Part shown: positions 27,340-35,908 of the stretch, piece by piece | Layout of the letters: the number at the start of each line of letters is the position of its first letter | Position numbering within the stretch: the first letter of the stretch is position 1 | DNA from: JACKJA01 sp050297015 | GTDB taxonomy: Bacteria; Pseudomonadota; Alphaproteobacteria; Micavibrionales; Micavibrionaceae | Direction: 5' to 3' | DNA length: 64,000 nt | Assembly: GCA_050297015.1 (NCBI GenBank) | Contig: JBNKRZ010000023.1 | Coordinates: forward strand, 68,504-132,503 | Translations under genes and position numbers: made by a program | Notes under the pieces: model-generated | The model's input: only the letters and a program-made list of their open reading frames with translations | Databases searched by the model: none | Told to the model about the DNA's origin: nothing

Positions 27340-27597
27340 ATGAAATTCACAATAGATGTTGACTGTACCCCCGAAGAAGCCCGCCAGTTTATTGGCCTGC
27401 CCGATGTCGTGCCGCTGCAAGATAAAATGATGAAAGAGCTGGAAGACCGTATGCTGGAAAACGTTCGCACGCTCGACCCGGAAACCTTCATGAAGACATG
27501 GATGCCCGCAACGGTGCAGGGCTGGGGCGACATGCAAAAAATGTTCTGGGGTCAAATGGGCGTAACTATGCCGGACAGCAACAAAGAACAGGCATAA
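27340..27597 (+). CDS. DUF6489-like small protein
   Basis: 85 residues, cytoplasmic, no membrane segment. The start MKFTIDVDCTPEEARQFIGLPDV and the later LDPETFMKTWMPATVQGWGDMQKMFW match what I recall of a small uncharacterised alphaproteobacterial family (DUF6489); the name is from memory and not searched. ATG 27340 is chosen because AAAGGA lies seven bases before it. An upstream ATG at 27247 would run through the operator region of the divergent histidine operon. It lies eight bases before the permease gene, so the two are probably co-transcribed. Confidence 0.8.
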   Translation: MKFTIDVDCTPEEARQFIGLPDVVPLQDKMMKELEDRMLENVRTLDPETFMKTWMPATVQGWGDMQKMFWGQMGVTMPDSNKEQA

Positions 27598-27604
27598 ACA
27601 TTCC

Positions 27605-28576
27605 GTGTTTAGTATTTTCACAAAACTAGCCGATATTCTTACATACCGGCTTCTCGGTCTTGCCCCGGAAAGTGTGGAGGCACATGTCCTGCATTTCTTT
27701 ATTGAGGACACAGCGAAGATATTCTTCCTGCTGGTGACGCTGGTTTTTATTATTGGCTTTTTCCGCTCATGGATGGACCCGGAAAAAATCCGTCACTGGT
27801 TAGAAGGACGCTCCCGCATGGCCGCCTATATCTTGGCCGTTATTCTCGGGGCGTTAACACCGTTTTGTTCGTGCTCCTCCATTCCGCTTTTCATCGCCTT
27901 TTTGGGCGCGGGGATTCCCCTTGGCGTTACAATGGCTTTCTTAATCGCTTCTCCGATGATTAACGAAGTTGCAGCCCTGATGTTCGGGGAAATCATAGGC
28001 TGGCACTTTACCTTTGCCTATGTCGGAACAGGCATGGTAACGGGCATCATCGGCGGCATGCTGATTGACGCTCTCAAACTTGAAAAATGGGTGGAGCCAC
28101 TCACATCCCATACGGCACAAAAAGAGGAGGGGAACCGTACAGCGTTAACCCTTCGTGACCGCTTGCATTACGCTACCGAAGAAACTAAGGATATCGTCCA
28201 GCGCGTCTGGCATTACATTATCATGGGGGTGGCCGCAGGCGCCGTCATTCACGGCTACATTCCGCAAGGCTGGTTTATCAACCATGCTGGAACGGACAAT
28301 ATTTTTGCCGTCCCTCTGGCCGTCATTGCCGCGATTCCTCTGTATTCCAATGTTACAGGAACCATTCCCATCGCCGAAGCCCTGATAGACAAAGGATTGC
28401 CCGTTGGCACAACGCTGGCCTTTATCATGAGCACCGTTGCTATTTCTCTGCCGGAGCTTATGATTCTACGGCGGGTTTTAAAGCTACCAATGCTCGTCTT
28501 CTTCGTTGTGTATTTAGCCGCTGCGTTTATACTGACCGGGTATGGTTTTAACTTCCTGTTCAGGGCACCGTCATGA
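27605..28576 (+). CDS. Permease of the DUF318/ArsP-like group (metal or metalloid efflux candidate)
   Basis: 323 residues with about eight hydrophobic segments in two similar halves. The hallmark PFCSCSSIPLF in the first half contains the cysteine pair thought to contact substrate in this family, and the second half has IPLYSNVTGTIPIAEAL. The long loop after residue 165 (SHTAQKEEGNR) is cytoplasmic-like. Relatives export organoarsenicals or copper/zinc; the substrate here is unknown. The start is GTG with only a weak AACAGG before it. Its stop overlaps the mnmE start as ATGA, so mnmE is translationally coupled to it. Confidence 0.82.
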   Translation: MFSIFTKLADILTYRLLGLAPESVEAHVLHFFIEDTAKIFFLLVTLVFIIGFFRSWMDPEKIRHWLEGRSRMAAYILAVILGALTPFCSCSSIPLFIAFLGAGIPLGVTMAFLIASPMINEVAALMFGEIIGWHFTFAYVGTGMVTGIIGGMLIDALKLEKWVEPLTSHTAQKEEGNRTALTLRDRLHYATEETKDIVQRVWHYIIMGVAAGAVIHGYIPQGWFINHAGTDNIFAVPLAVIAAIPLYSNVTGTIPIAEALIDKGLPVGTTLAFIMSTVAISLPELMILRRVLKLPMLVFFVVYLAAAFILTGYGFNFLFRAPS

Positions 28577-29919
28577 CAGATACAATCTATGCTCACGCAT
28601 CCGCGCCCGGCCGGGCAGGGGTCGCCGTTGTCCGGGTCTCCGGCCCCGGTGCATGGGACAGCCTTGCATCCCTGACAAATAAAGAACCGCCCGCGCCGCG
28701 CAGCATGGTTATGCGCACGCTCAAACATCCTGTTTCACGTGAAACAATCGACCACGCCCTTGTTTTAACATTTAAATCTCCAGCCAGTTTTACCGGGGAA
28801 GATGTCATCGAATATCATCTGCACGGTAGTCCGGCGATCGTGCGGGAATTGCTCGAGGCTTTATCCAAACAGTCCGGGCACCGTTTGGCCAATCCCGGCG
28901 AATTCACCCGGCGCGCCTTTGAAAATGGCAAGATGGACCTGACCGCGGCGGAGGCCGTCGCCGACCTCATTAATGCCGAAACAGAGGCGCAAAAAGCGCT
29001 TGCTCTGAAACAGATGGGCGGCGGTCTGGCCCGGCTTTATGACGGCTGGCGCGAACGCCTTACGAATACGCTAGCTTATATGGAGGCTGATCTCGATTTC
29101 GCCGATGAGGATTTACCCGAAGGCATCACAGCTCAAGTCAAGCCGCAAGTCGCAGGGCTTCTTGCAGAAATCAACGCCCATCTTGATGATAATCACCGCG
29201 GGGAACGGCTGCGCGACGGTATAAAAATCGCTGTAATAGGGGAGCCTAACGCCGGGAAATCCAGCCTCGTCAATGCTCTTGCCCGGCGTGATGTTGCGAT
29301 TGTCTCACCGGAGGCCGGCACCACCCGCGACATTATCGAAGTTCATCTCGACCTTGGCGGCTATCCGGTCATCCTCGCCGACACGGCGGGCTTGCGCCCC
29401 CAGCAAATCGGGGAGGAGGGGCAAGAAGGCATCGAATCCGAAGGTATCCGCCGCGCCTTAAAACTGGCCCGCGAAGCCGACATCAAGCTCTTGCTCTTCA
29501 ATGGCGCACAGCTTCCCGATCTCAACATGTACACACTGGATATGGCTGATGAAAATGCAATCGTCGCGATCAATAAAATCGACCTGTTTGACGGCGGCAT
29601 TCCCACTATCAACGGCCAAAAGCCCATTACTTTATCTGTTAAGGGAGAGGAGGGGATTGAAGCGCTCCTCCGTGCTCTGACGAAAAAAATTGAGGCCATG
29701 ATCGGCACGCGGGAAACACCGTCTCTTACCCGGGCACGCCACCGTGAAGCGCTGGAAGACTGCCGCGTAGCGCTGGAAAGGGCGGGCGCTCAGGATATGC
29801 CTGAATTGATGGCGGAAGACGCACGCCTTGCTATCAGGGCGCTGGGCCGCATCACTGGCCGTGTGGACGTGGAGGATTTACTGGACAAGATTTTTGGGGA
29901 CTTCTGCATCGGGAAATAG
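28573..29919 (+). CDS. mnmE: tRNA uridine-34 modification GTPase MnmE
   Basis: 448 residues. N-terminal folate-binding domain (DTIYAHASAPGRAGVAVVRVSG), helical domain, inserted G domain with Walker A GEPNAGKSS, GTTRD, DTAGL and NKID, and the catalytic C-terminal DFCIGK with its conserved cysteine. With MnmG it installs 5-carboxymethylaminomethyl on wobble uridines. One parS site (28731-28746) is embedded in the coding sequence as V54-S-R-E-T58 in the N-terminal domain. The 3' end overlaps an opposing gene by 68 bases. It lies close to its partner mnmG, separated by that opposing gene. Confidence 0.97.
   Translation: MTDTIYAHASAPGRAGVAVVRVSGPGAWDSLASLTNKEPPAPRSMVMRTLKHPVSRETIDHALVLTFKSPASFTGEDVIEYHLHGSPAIVRELLEALSKQSGHRLANPGEFTRRAFENGKMDLTAAEAVADLINAETEAQKALALKQMGGGLARLYDGWRERLTNTLAYMEADLDFADEDLPEGITAQVKPQVAGLLAEINAHLDDNHRGERLRDGIKIAVIGEPNAGKSSLVNALARRDVAIVSPEAGTTRDIIEVHLDLGGYPVILADTAGLRPQQIGEEGQEGIESEGIRRALKLAREADIKLLLFNGAQLPDLNMYTLDMADENAIVAINKIDLFDGGIPTINGQKPITLSVKGEEGIEALLRALTKKIEAMIGTRETPSLTRARHREALEDCRVALERAGAQDMPELMAEDARLAIRALGRITGRVDVEDLLDKIFGDFCIGK
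28731..28746. promoter_or_regulatory. parS: parS site 1, inside mnmE
   Basis: Perfect 16-bp palindrome TGTTTCACGTGAAACA, the canonical chromosomal ParB-binding site. It is read as GTT TCA CGT GAA ACA (VSRET). Confidence 0.95.
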
Positions 29920-30313
29920 ATTTCCCTTCGTTCCCGATATACCGCTCCAAACGTTTAAAACTAGCCCACATTTCAAACTTGTTACGAAGGGGAACAATTC
30001 GCCTTTTTATTTGGGATAGCCCATTTTCTTTCAAATACTGCTTTGTACTTTCGTTCTCTTCCTTTTCAGGCGTCAAAAAACATACTGTAAGGGTCTGCAT
30101 TAAATGCTTAAAAACATTGTCATTAACGCAATTATTAAAGAGCGCCCTTAATGTTTGGAAATCCCTATGATCTTCAAGTTGCTTCATGAAAGCGTCCAAA
30201 AGGTCCTCATCGCGCCCTTCATTACGCCACAATTGTTTGGCACGATCAGCCAGCGCTTTATCCTTATTATCTATTTCTACATTTTGAAAGATAGAGCGAA
30301 CATTTTCTGTCAT
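29852..30313 (-). CDS. Hypothetical protein overlapping the 3' end of mnmE
   Basis: 153 residues, mostly charged and helical (NKDKALADRAKQLWRN, EDLLDAFMKQLEDHRDFQ), no signal peptide or membrane segment, no family recognised. A good ribosome binding site GAGGG lies before the ATG. The last 22 codons run antisense into the mnmE coding end, and that tail (SRCRSPQKSCPVNPPRPHGQ) looks unlike the rest, so the protein may have gained it by loss of an earlier stop. It interrupts the usual mnmE-mnmG order. Divergent from mnmG with an 86-base gap. Confidence 0.65.
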   Translation of the reverse strand: MTENVRSIFQNVEIDNKDKALADRAKQLWRNEGRDEDLLDAFMKQLEDHRDFQTLRALFNNCVNDNVFKHLMQTLTVCFLTPEKEENESTKQYLKENGLSQIKRRIVPLRNKFEMWASFKRLERYIGNEGKSISRCRSPQKSCPVNPPRPHGQ

Positions 30314-30384
30314 AAAGCCCTCATGTCGTTTTGACGTTTTTCATATCTTTAACTATTAAACTGGCAAAAAACCAGAAAAAACTA

Positions 30385-30390
30385 TATAAC
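30385..30390 (+). promoter_or_regulatory. Candidate -10 element directly before mnmG
   Basis: TATAAC lies 10 bases before the ATG at 30400, with CTGGCA 18 bases further upstream. Transcription would start at or within a base or two of the start codon, giving a leaderless or nearly leaderless message. No ribosome binding site is visible, which fits. Confidence 0.4.
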
Positions 30391-30399
30391 CTCCCCGCT

Positions 30400-32166
30400 A
30401 TGAGTATGCAGGATAAAAAATTTGACGTGATTGTTGTCGGCGGGGGACACGCGGGATGCGAAGCGGCCGCTGCGTCTGCGCGCATGGGCGCTAAAACGGC
30501 GCTGGTCACACACAAGTTCGACACCATCGGCGCGATGTCCTGCAACCCCGCGATTGGCGGGCTGGGCAAGGGACATCTGGTGCGGGAAATCGACGCGCTT
30601 GACGGCGTGATGGGCCGGGTGACCGACCGGGCGGGAATCCAGTTCCGCATGCTCAATGCCTCCAAAGGTCCCGCCGTGCGCGGCCCGCGCAGCCAAGCCG
30701 ACCGCAAACTCTACAAACAGGCAATGCAGGAGATTTTATCCGGCTATCCGAATCTGACAATTATCGAGAGCGCCGCGGAAGACTTGCTCCTTGACGATGC
30801 GCAAAACATTACCGGTCTGGTTATGGTCTCCGGCGTAGAAATCACAGCGCCGTGCGTTGTTCTGACTACCGGAACTTTCCTGCGCGGCATTATTCACCGC
30901 GGAGAAGAAACATGGCCCGCTGGACGGATTGGTGAAGAGCCGTCAAACAGCATGGGCAAAACGCTGGAACGATTGGGCTTGCCGCTGGGTCGCTTAAAGA
31001 CAGGAACCCCGGCGCGACTCGATGGCCGAACGATCGACTGGGCGGCGCTGGATATGCAAAAAGCCGATGAAAATCCAGTGCCGTTTTCGTTCCTGACCGA
31101 CAAGATCACCGTCCCGCAAATCGAGTGCGGCATTACCTATACCAACGCCGCCACGCACAAAGCCATTCACGACAATATCGACCGCGCGCCGATGTATTCC
31201 GGCCAGATTCAAAGCCGCGGCCCGCGCTATTGTCCCTCGATTGAGGATAAAGTCGTGCGCTTTGCCGACAAAGAGCGGCATCAAATATTTTTAGAGCCGG
31301 AGGGGCTGGACGATCACACGGTCTACCCAAACGGCATATCAACGTCGCTGCCCGTTGACGTACAGGACGCTATGCTCCACTCCATCATCGGTCTCGAAAA
31401 AATCGAAGTTATCGAATGGGGTTATGCCATCGAATATGATTATTGCGACCCGCGCGATTTAAAAGCAACGCTGGAGAACAAAAGAGTAGGGGGCTTGTTC
31501 CTCGCCGGACAGATCAACGGCACCACCGGTTATGAAGAGGCCGGAGCGCAAGGCTTGATGGCCGGGATCAATGCGGCTTTAAAATCCGGCGGCACGGGTA
31601 GCAGTGTTTCACGTGAAACATCGTTCGTGCTTGATCGGGCGGAGGCCTATATCGGCGTAATGATCGACGACCTCATTCACCGGGGGGCGCCGGAACCCTA
31701 CCGCATGTTTACAAGCCGGGCAGAATACCGCTTGCGCCTGCGTGCGGATAATGCCGATCGCCGCCTAACCGACAGAGGATTAGCCATTGGCTGCGTCGGG
31801 ACGGAACGCGCAAAAGCATGGACCGCCAAAAAAGATCTCCTTGCCACCGCTGAAAAAATAAAGCCGGAGGAATGGGAGTCCTTGCGCGCCGATATCCGTG
31901 AACAAATGGAATTCGACCGCATTTATGCGGGCTACATGGACCGTCACGACCGCGATATCGAAGCCTACCGCAAGGATGAAGCGCTCGAACTACCCGCCGA
32001 TCTTGACTACGGCAAAGTCGGAAGCTTATCGAATGAAGTACGCCAACGCCTCGAAGAAGCCCGCCCCGTAACACTAGGGGCGGCCGGACGCATTCCCGGC
32101 GTCACACCCGCCGCCCTTGTGGCTCTGTTACAGCATGTAAGAAAAAAGAAGAAAGATGCCGCATGA
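30400..32166 (+). CDS. mnmG: tRNA uridine-5-carboxymethylaminomethyl(34) synthesis enzyme MnmG
   Basis: 588 residues. The FAD-binding start DVIVVGGGHAGCEAAAA, the GIQFRMLNASKGPAVRGPR stretch, the active-site region with TGTFLRG and CPSIEDKVVRF, and the C-terminal helical MnmE-binding domain are all present. An ATG at 30331 is in frame, but the FAD fold starts right after 30400 or 30406. A parS site (31605-31620) is embedded as V403-S-R-E-T407. The stop overlaps the rsmG start (ATGA). Confidence 0.97.
   Translation: MSMQDKKFDVIVVGGGHAGCEAAAASARMGAKTALVTHKFDTIGAMSCNPAIGGLGKGHLVREIDALDGVMGRVTDRAGIQFRMLNASKGPAVRGPRSQADRKLYKQAMQEILSGYPNLTIIESAAEDLLLDDAQNITGLVMVSGVEITAPCVVLTTGTFLRGIIHRGEETWPAGRIGEEPSNSMGKTLERLGLPLGRLKTGTPARLDGRTIDWAALDMQKADENPVPFSFLTDKITVPQIECGITYTNAATHKAIHDNIDRAPMYSGQIQSRGPRYCPSIEDKVVRFADKERHQIFLEPEGLDDHTVYPNGISTSLPVDVQDAMLHSIIGLEKIEVIEWGYAIEYDYCDPRDLKATLENKRVGGLFLAGQINGTTGYEEAGAQGLMAGINAALKSGGTGSSVSRETSFVLDRAEAYIGVMIDDLIHRGAPEPYRMFTSRAEYRLRLRADNADRRLTDRGLAIGCVGTERAKAWTAKKDLLATAEKIKPEEWESLRADIREQMEFDRIYAGYMDRHDRDIEAYRKDEALELPADLDYGKVGSLSNEVRQRLEEARPVTLGAAGRIPGVTPAALVALLQHVRKKKKDAA
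31605..31620. promoter_or_regulatory. parS: parS site 2, inside mnmG
   Basis: Perfect TGTTTCACGTGAAACA, same reading phase as the other copies (VSRET). Confidence 0.95.
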
Positions 32167-32777
32167 ATGTTTCACGTGAAACAATAGACAAGCTGAAAAG
32201 CTATGAGGCGCTCCTTCATAAGTGGCAAAAAGCGGTAAACCTCGTTAGCCCCAACACGCTCGGCGAATCGTGGGAACGCCATTTTGAAGACTCCCTTCAA
32301 CTGACCGACCTTATACCGGAGGATACAAAAATTATCTTCGACCTCGGCAGTGGGGCGGGATTTCCCGGCATGGTTCTAGCCATCGCCCGCCCGGACATGT
32401 CCGTTCACATGATCGAATCGGATAGCAAAAAATGTTCATTCCTTAAAACTGTTTCACGTGAAACATCGATGCCGGCAATAATCCACAACGAGCGGATTGA
32501 AACGATTAAAACGGACATTATCCCCGACCTTATCACCGCACGGGCGCTGGCATCGCTGGATCAATTATTGGAATGGTGCCTGCCATGGACAACCGTGAAC
32601 CCGGCGCTGACACTAGTTTTCCTGAAAGGTGAAAAAGCCGATCAGGAAATTATTGAGGCCGAAAAACACTTCGCGTTCTCCTATGAAAGCTTTCCCAGCA
32701 AAACAAATGAAAAAAGCGTTATTTTGCGCATAAAGGGGTTACAAAAACTTGACCCCGCGGACACAAATCCGGCATAG
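32163..32777 (+). CDS. rsmG: 16S rRNA (guanine-527-N7)-methyltransferase
   Basis: 204 residues. The SAM-binding motif is FDLGSGAGFPGMVLAI, followed by VHMIESDSKKCSFLKTV. It methylates G527 of 16S rRNA, near the decoding centre. The start overlaps the mnmG stop by four bases. Two parS sites sit inside the gene: one uses codons 3-7 and so forms part of the very N-terminus, the other gives V97-T101, where residue 97 follows the SAM-binding strand. Both encode VSRET. The order rsmG-parA-parB is the classical origin-proximal arrangement. Confidence 0.95.
   Translation: MNVSRETIDKLKSYEALLHKWQKAVNLVSPNTLGESWERHFEDSLQLTDLIPEDTKIIFDLGSGAGFPGMVLAIARPDMSVHMIESDSKKCSFLKTVSRETSMPAIIHNERIETIKTDIIPDLITARALASLDQLLEWCLPWTTVNPALTLVFLKGEKADQEIIEAEKHFAFSYESFPSKTNEKSVILRIKGLQKLDPADTNPA
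32168..32183. promoter_or_regulatory. parS: parS site 3, at the start of rsmG
   Basis: Perfect TGTTTCACGTGAAACA beginning two bases after the rsmG start codon. ParB bound here could also affect rsmG or parAB transcription. Confidence 0.95.
32450..32465. promoter_or_regulatory. parS: parS site 4, inside rsmG
   Basis: Perfect TGTTTCACGTGAAACA, again in phase as VSRET, 267 bases from the end of site 3. Confidence 0.95.
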
Positions 32778-32826
32778 TCAGATTTAGATTCCCAAACGTT
32801 ATATATTTTGTTTTCAGGGTGACCCC

Positions 32827-33690
32827 ATGATAAAAAAACCGTCGCGCTATCCGCTGACAAAACAGCGGGAAAGACACTCTTCTTCCCTTTCTACCGGCCA
32901 AATGCCGCGGATTCTCTCCGTCGCCAATCAAAAGGGCGGTGTTGGGAAAACCACAACAGCCGTCAATCTGGCCACGGCGTTATGCGCCGTCGGCAAACGG
33001 GTTTTGCTGGTTGATCTCGACCCACAGGGTAACGCCTCCACAGGTTTGGGCGTCAAACGCGCCTCTATCCAAAAAAGCATCTACGATGTGATATTCGGAG
33101 AAGTGCCCGTTATAGACACAGTGCTAAAAACCAAAGTGCCGGGTCTTTCAATCGTGCCGTCATCCATTCACCTATCCGGTGCAGAGATCGAGCTCGTCAC
33201 CGCCGAGCGCCGGGAATTCCGCCTGCGCGAAGCTCTGCGCCAACCGCTGCCTTACGACTATGTGATTATTGACTGCCCGCCCTCACTAAACTTGCTAACG
33301 CTCAACGCGATGATTACGACGGATGCAATCGTGGTGCCGCTGCAATGTGAGTTTTATGCATTGGAGGGCCTCTCGCACCTAACCAAAACCATTGAGCGCG
33401 TACGTAAACACTACAACCCCAATCTGGAAATCCACGGTGTTTTGCTCACCATGTTCGACAAACGCAACAATCTGTCCGGCATGGTCGCCAGCGATGTACG
33501 TGATTTCTTCGGTGAGAAAGTCTATAAAACCGTTATTCCGCGGAATGTGCGTATCTCCGAAGCGCCATCTTATGGCTTGCCGGCGATTGTCTATGACATG
33601 CGTTGCCCCGGATCGGAAGCTTACATTCATCTTGCCAGTGAAGTGCTCAAGCGCGAACGGCAAATCCTCAAAACAGCGAAAGCGGCATAA
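32827..33690 (+). CDS. parA: Chromosome partitioning ATPase ParA
   Basis: 287 residues. Deviant Walker A ANQKGGVGKTTTAVNLATAL near residue 33, Walker A-prime DLDPQGNAS and Walker B VIIDCPPSLNLLT identify ParA/Soj. It binds DNA as an ATP dimer and moves ParB-parS complexes. The protein has a basic 25-residue extension before the core (KKPSRYPLTKQRERHS); a shorter start at 32902 is possible but lacks a ribosome binding site, while CAGGGTG precedes 32827. It lies two bases upstream of parB. Confidence 0.96.
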   Translation: MIKKPSRYPLTKQRERHSSSLSTGQMPRILSVANQKGGVGKTTTAVNLATALCAVGKRVLLVDLDPQGNASTGLGVKRASIQKSIYDVIFGEVPVIDTVLKTKVPGLSIVPSSIHLSGAEIELVTAERREFRLREALRQPLPYDYVIIDCPPSLNLLTLNAMITTDAIVVPLQCEFYALEGLSHLTKTIERVRKHYNPNLEIHGVLLTMFDKRNNLSGMVASDVRDFFGEKVYKTVIPRNVRISEAPSYGLPAIVYDMRCPGSEAYIHLASEVLKRERQILKTAKAA

Positions 33691-33692
33691 CA

Positions 33693-34667
33693 ATGATGGT
33701 TGATAATTTTGACGACGATATGGATGAAATCCTGACCGGAGAATCCAAAGAAGAAACTGAAAAAGAGGACCTGAATCCCAAAAAGCGCGGGTTAGGGCGT
33801 GGCCTGTCGGCTTTGTTTGATGACGATGAAGAGGAACTCTACCCGTTCCCCAATAACGGCGCGTTAGAAACATCAACAACAAACGCCGGACGACGCACCA
33901 TTGGCATAGACCAGCTGGAACCCGGACCGTTCCAGCCGCGGCAATATATCAATCACGACACGATCAACGAGCTAGCCGAATCGATTGCCGTTCACGGCGT
34001 CCTCCAGCCGCTTCTGGTTCGAGAAAAACCGGACGTGCCGGACATGTTCCAGATCATCGCAGGAGAACGCCGCTGGCATGCATCCCAAAAAGCACAACTC
34101 CACGAAGTCCCCGTGATTGTTAAGGATTTGAGTGATGAAGCGGCAATGGAAATTGCCCTGATTGAAAACCTGCAACGGGAAGATTTAAACGCGCTGGACG
34201 AAGCGGAGGGCTATCAACGCCTTATGAGCGAATACGGCCATACACAAGAAAAACTAGCCGCTGCTCTAGGAAAAAGCCGTTCTCACATTGCGAACATAAC
34301 ACGCCTTTTAACCCTGCCGCCCAGTGTACAGTTATTCCTGCGGCAGGATAAGATATCTGCCGGGCATGCCCGCGCCCTGATCACAGCAGAAGACCCTGAA
34401 GCTATCGCAAAAACTGTTATAAATCATGGGCTTAGCGTTCGCGAAACGGAAAAGCTTGTCGCCGGGGAAAAAGAAAAACCCGCAAAAGAAAAGAAAAAAG
34501 CGCCCGTTAAGGATACCGATACGCGGGCCTTGGAAGCCGACCTTTCCGCCGCACTCGGCATGAAGGTCACGATTGATGCCAAAGGCAAGAGCGGTACACT
34601 TAAGGTGGCTTTCAAAGACCTAGACCAGCTTGACGAACTAATGCATCGCCTGTCCCACCGCCCGTAA
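33693..34667 (+). CDS. parB: Chromosome partitioning protein ParB
   Basis: 324 residues. The acidic N-terminus contains KKRGLGRGLSALF, the ParA-interacting motif. The CTPase/N-domain follows, with QFQPRQYINHDTINELAESI-like text (actual PGPFQPRQ) and the GERRWHASQKA box, then the helix-turn-helix (TQEKLAAALGKSRSHIANITRLL) that reads parS, a charged linker and a C-terminal dimerisation domain (LEADLSAALGMKVTID). Four parS sites lie within 6 kb upstream, so the nucleation zone is the mnmE-rsmG interval itself. Confidence 0.96.
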   Translation: MMVDNFDDDMDEILTGESKEETEKEDLNPKKRGLGRGLSALFDDDEEELYPFPNNGALETSTTNAGRRTIGIDQLEPGPFQPRQYINHDTINELAESIAVHGVLQPLLVREKPDVPDMFQIIAGERRWHASQKAQLHEVPVIVKDLSDEAAMEIALIENLQREDLNALDEAEGYQRLMSEYGHTQEKLAAALGKSRSHIANITRLLTLPPSVQLFLRQDKISAGHARALITAEDPEAIAKTVINHGLSVRETEKLVAGEKEKPAKEKKKAPVKDTDTRALEADLSAALGMKVTIDAKGKSGTLKVAFKDLDQLDELMHRLSHRP

Positions 34668-34704
34668 ATGGCGCGTTATAAGCGACAATATGGAATCTTG
34701 TTAT

Positions 34705-35142
34705 TCACTTGGCCAAGGAGCGCAACATCCATGCCGCCTTTTCGTGAACAGTCATACGTCCGATCAGCAAATCGGCAGTAACTTCATCATTAGCCTCCTG
34801 CGCCGCTTTCAGCGATGGTTTCATGCTATCGGCAATCGCCGCATTATCATCTGCCAGGATTTTTACCATCGCTGTGGCCTCCGGCGTTTCCCCGGCTTCT
34901 TTCAACGAAGACGCTTTATCAATATCAGCCCAGCTGTTCGGTGCATAAGCCCCCAGCGTGCGGATGCGCTCGGCAATTTCATCCGTCGCATTCCACAGCT
35001 CTGTATATTGCTCCATAAACAGATCGTGCAGTGCTTTGAACTGCGGTCCCTCAACATTCCAGTGAAAAGAGTGCGTTTTAAAATAAAGAATAAACGTATT
35101 GGCCAGCGTTTTATTCAACCCATCAATTACCGGATTTCCCAT
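34705..35142 (-). CDS. dps: Dps/ferritin-like DNA-protecting protein
   Basis: 145 residues, a four-helix ferritin-like protein. The ferroxidase residues of Dps are visible in THSFHWNVEGPQFKALHDLFMEQY (His, His, Asp, Glu). It stores iron and quenches peroxide in a 12-subunit shell. ATG 35142 is chosen because AAGGAG sits seven bases before it; an ATG at 35205 would add residues with no family match. A perfect -10 TATAAT (35199-35194) lies 52 bases upstream. It is convergent with parB. Confidence 0.93.
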   Translation of the reverse strand: MGNPVIDGLNKTLANTFILYFKTHSFHWNVEGPQFKALHDLFMEQYTELWNATDEIAERIRTLGAYAPNSWADIDKASSLKEAGETPEATAMVKILADDNAAIADSMKPSLKAAQEANDEVTADLLIGRMTVHEKAAWMLRSLAK

Positions 35143-35193
35143 GCTTATACTCCTTTGTATCTGTTTTGTATCTGTGCCGTCCCGCGATAAAAG

Positions 35194-35199
35194 ATTATA
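35194..35199 (-). promoter_or_regulatory. Perfect -10 element upstream of dps
   Basis: TATAAT on the minus strand. The -35 region is poor, which would fit a promoter that depends on an activator or a stress sigma factor; that is inference. Confidence 0.45.
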
Positions 35200-35220
35200 C
35201 GCCATACAGATAAAAATGGA

Positions 35221-35823
35221 TCACTCCTCAAAATCACCGCCACGGGAGGGAGGAGGGCGCTGTGTGACGATGCGGCCTGCGCCGCTGCCGCTGGGCCCTA
35301 AGCCGGGCGCTGATGGGCCGCGTGGCGCGGCCTGCGGGGAGGCTTCCAACGTGCGCTGACGAGCCAATTGCGGCGCGAATTGAAGCACGGCGCTGTTCAT
35401 CCCACTCATCACACCATGGGAAAGTTTTTCATCACCCAAATCATCACGATGGATAGGCTGCCCGGTTTGAGCCTGCCGAAGAAAATATTCAAAAGCACTT
35501 ACGGAAGCGCCAGCCTGCCGGGACATAGTGCCACTACCGACACCGCCAAACGGCTCCTCAAGCAAAACCAGCGGTACTTGCTGTACATCGGTAAGCTGCT
35601 TTTGCTCTAAGATCCCGATATGCAACTGCGCCAGGTGCGTTAAACAAACGCTGTAATCAACTTCAACCGGGATATTGAGCGCCAACGAATCCATATCGCT
35701 CAGCTCCAGCGTTAGCGTATATGTTTCGGAGTCATACAAAGCCGCCGCCACAGGACAAGGAAATGCCTTATCTGCGACCAAACAAGCATCACCATCTTTG
35801 CCAAACAAAAGGTCTATATTCAC
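35221..35823 (-). CDS. Hypothetical protein with a low-complexity tail
   Basis: 200 residues, no family recognised. The first 95 residues read as a compact beta-rich domain (ETYTLTLELSDMDSLALNIPVEVDY). After residue 150 the chain is rich in Gly, Pro, Ala, Ser and Arg (PSAPGLGPSGSGAGRIV) and likely disordered. There is no signal peptide. The spacing to dps downstream leaves room for the dps promoter, so the two are probably separate units. The corresponding DNA at 35240-35345 is markedly GC-rich compared with its surroundings. Confidence 0.7.
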   Translation of the reverse strand: MNIDLLFGKDGDACLVADKAFPCPVAAALYDSETYTLTLELSDMDSLALNIPVEVDYSVCLTHLAQLHIGILEQKQLTDVQQVPLVLLEEPFGGVGSGTMSRQAGASVSAFEYFLRQAQTGQPIHRDDLGDEKLSHGVMSGMNSAVLQFAPQLARQRTLEASPQAAPRGPSAPGLGPSGSGAGRIVTQRPPPSRGGDFEE

Positions 35824-35908
35824 ATTGCACCCTTTAATATCTATACAAGGCCGTTTCCAAGGTTATACTCTAGCATAAAAGAAATTTGATAAGGTTAATA
35901 TAAAACTC

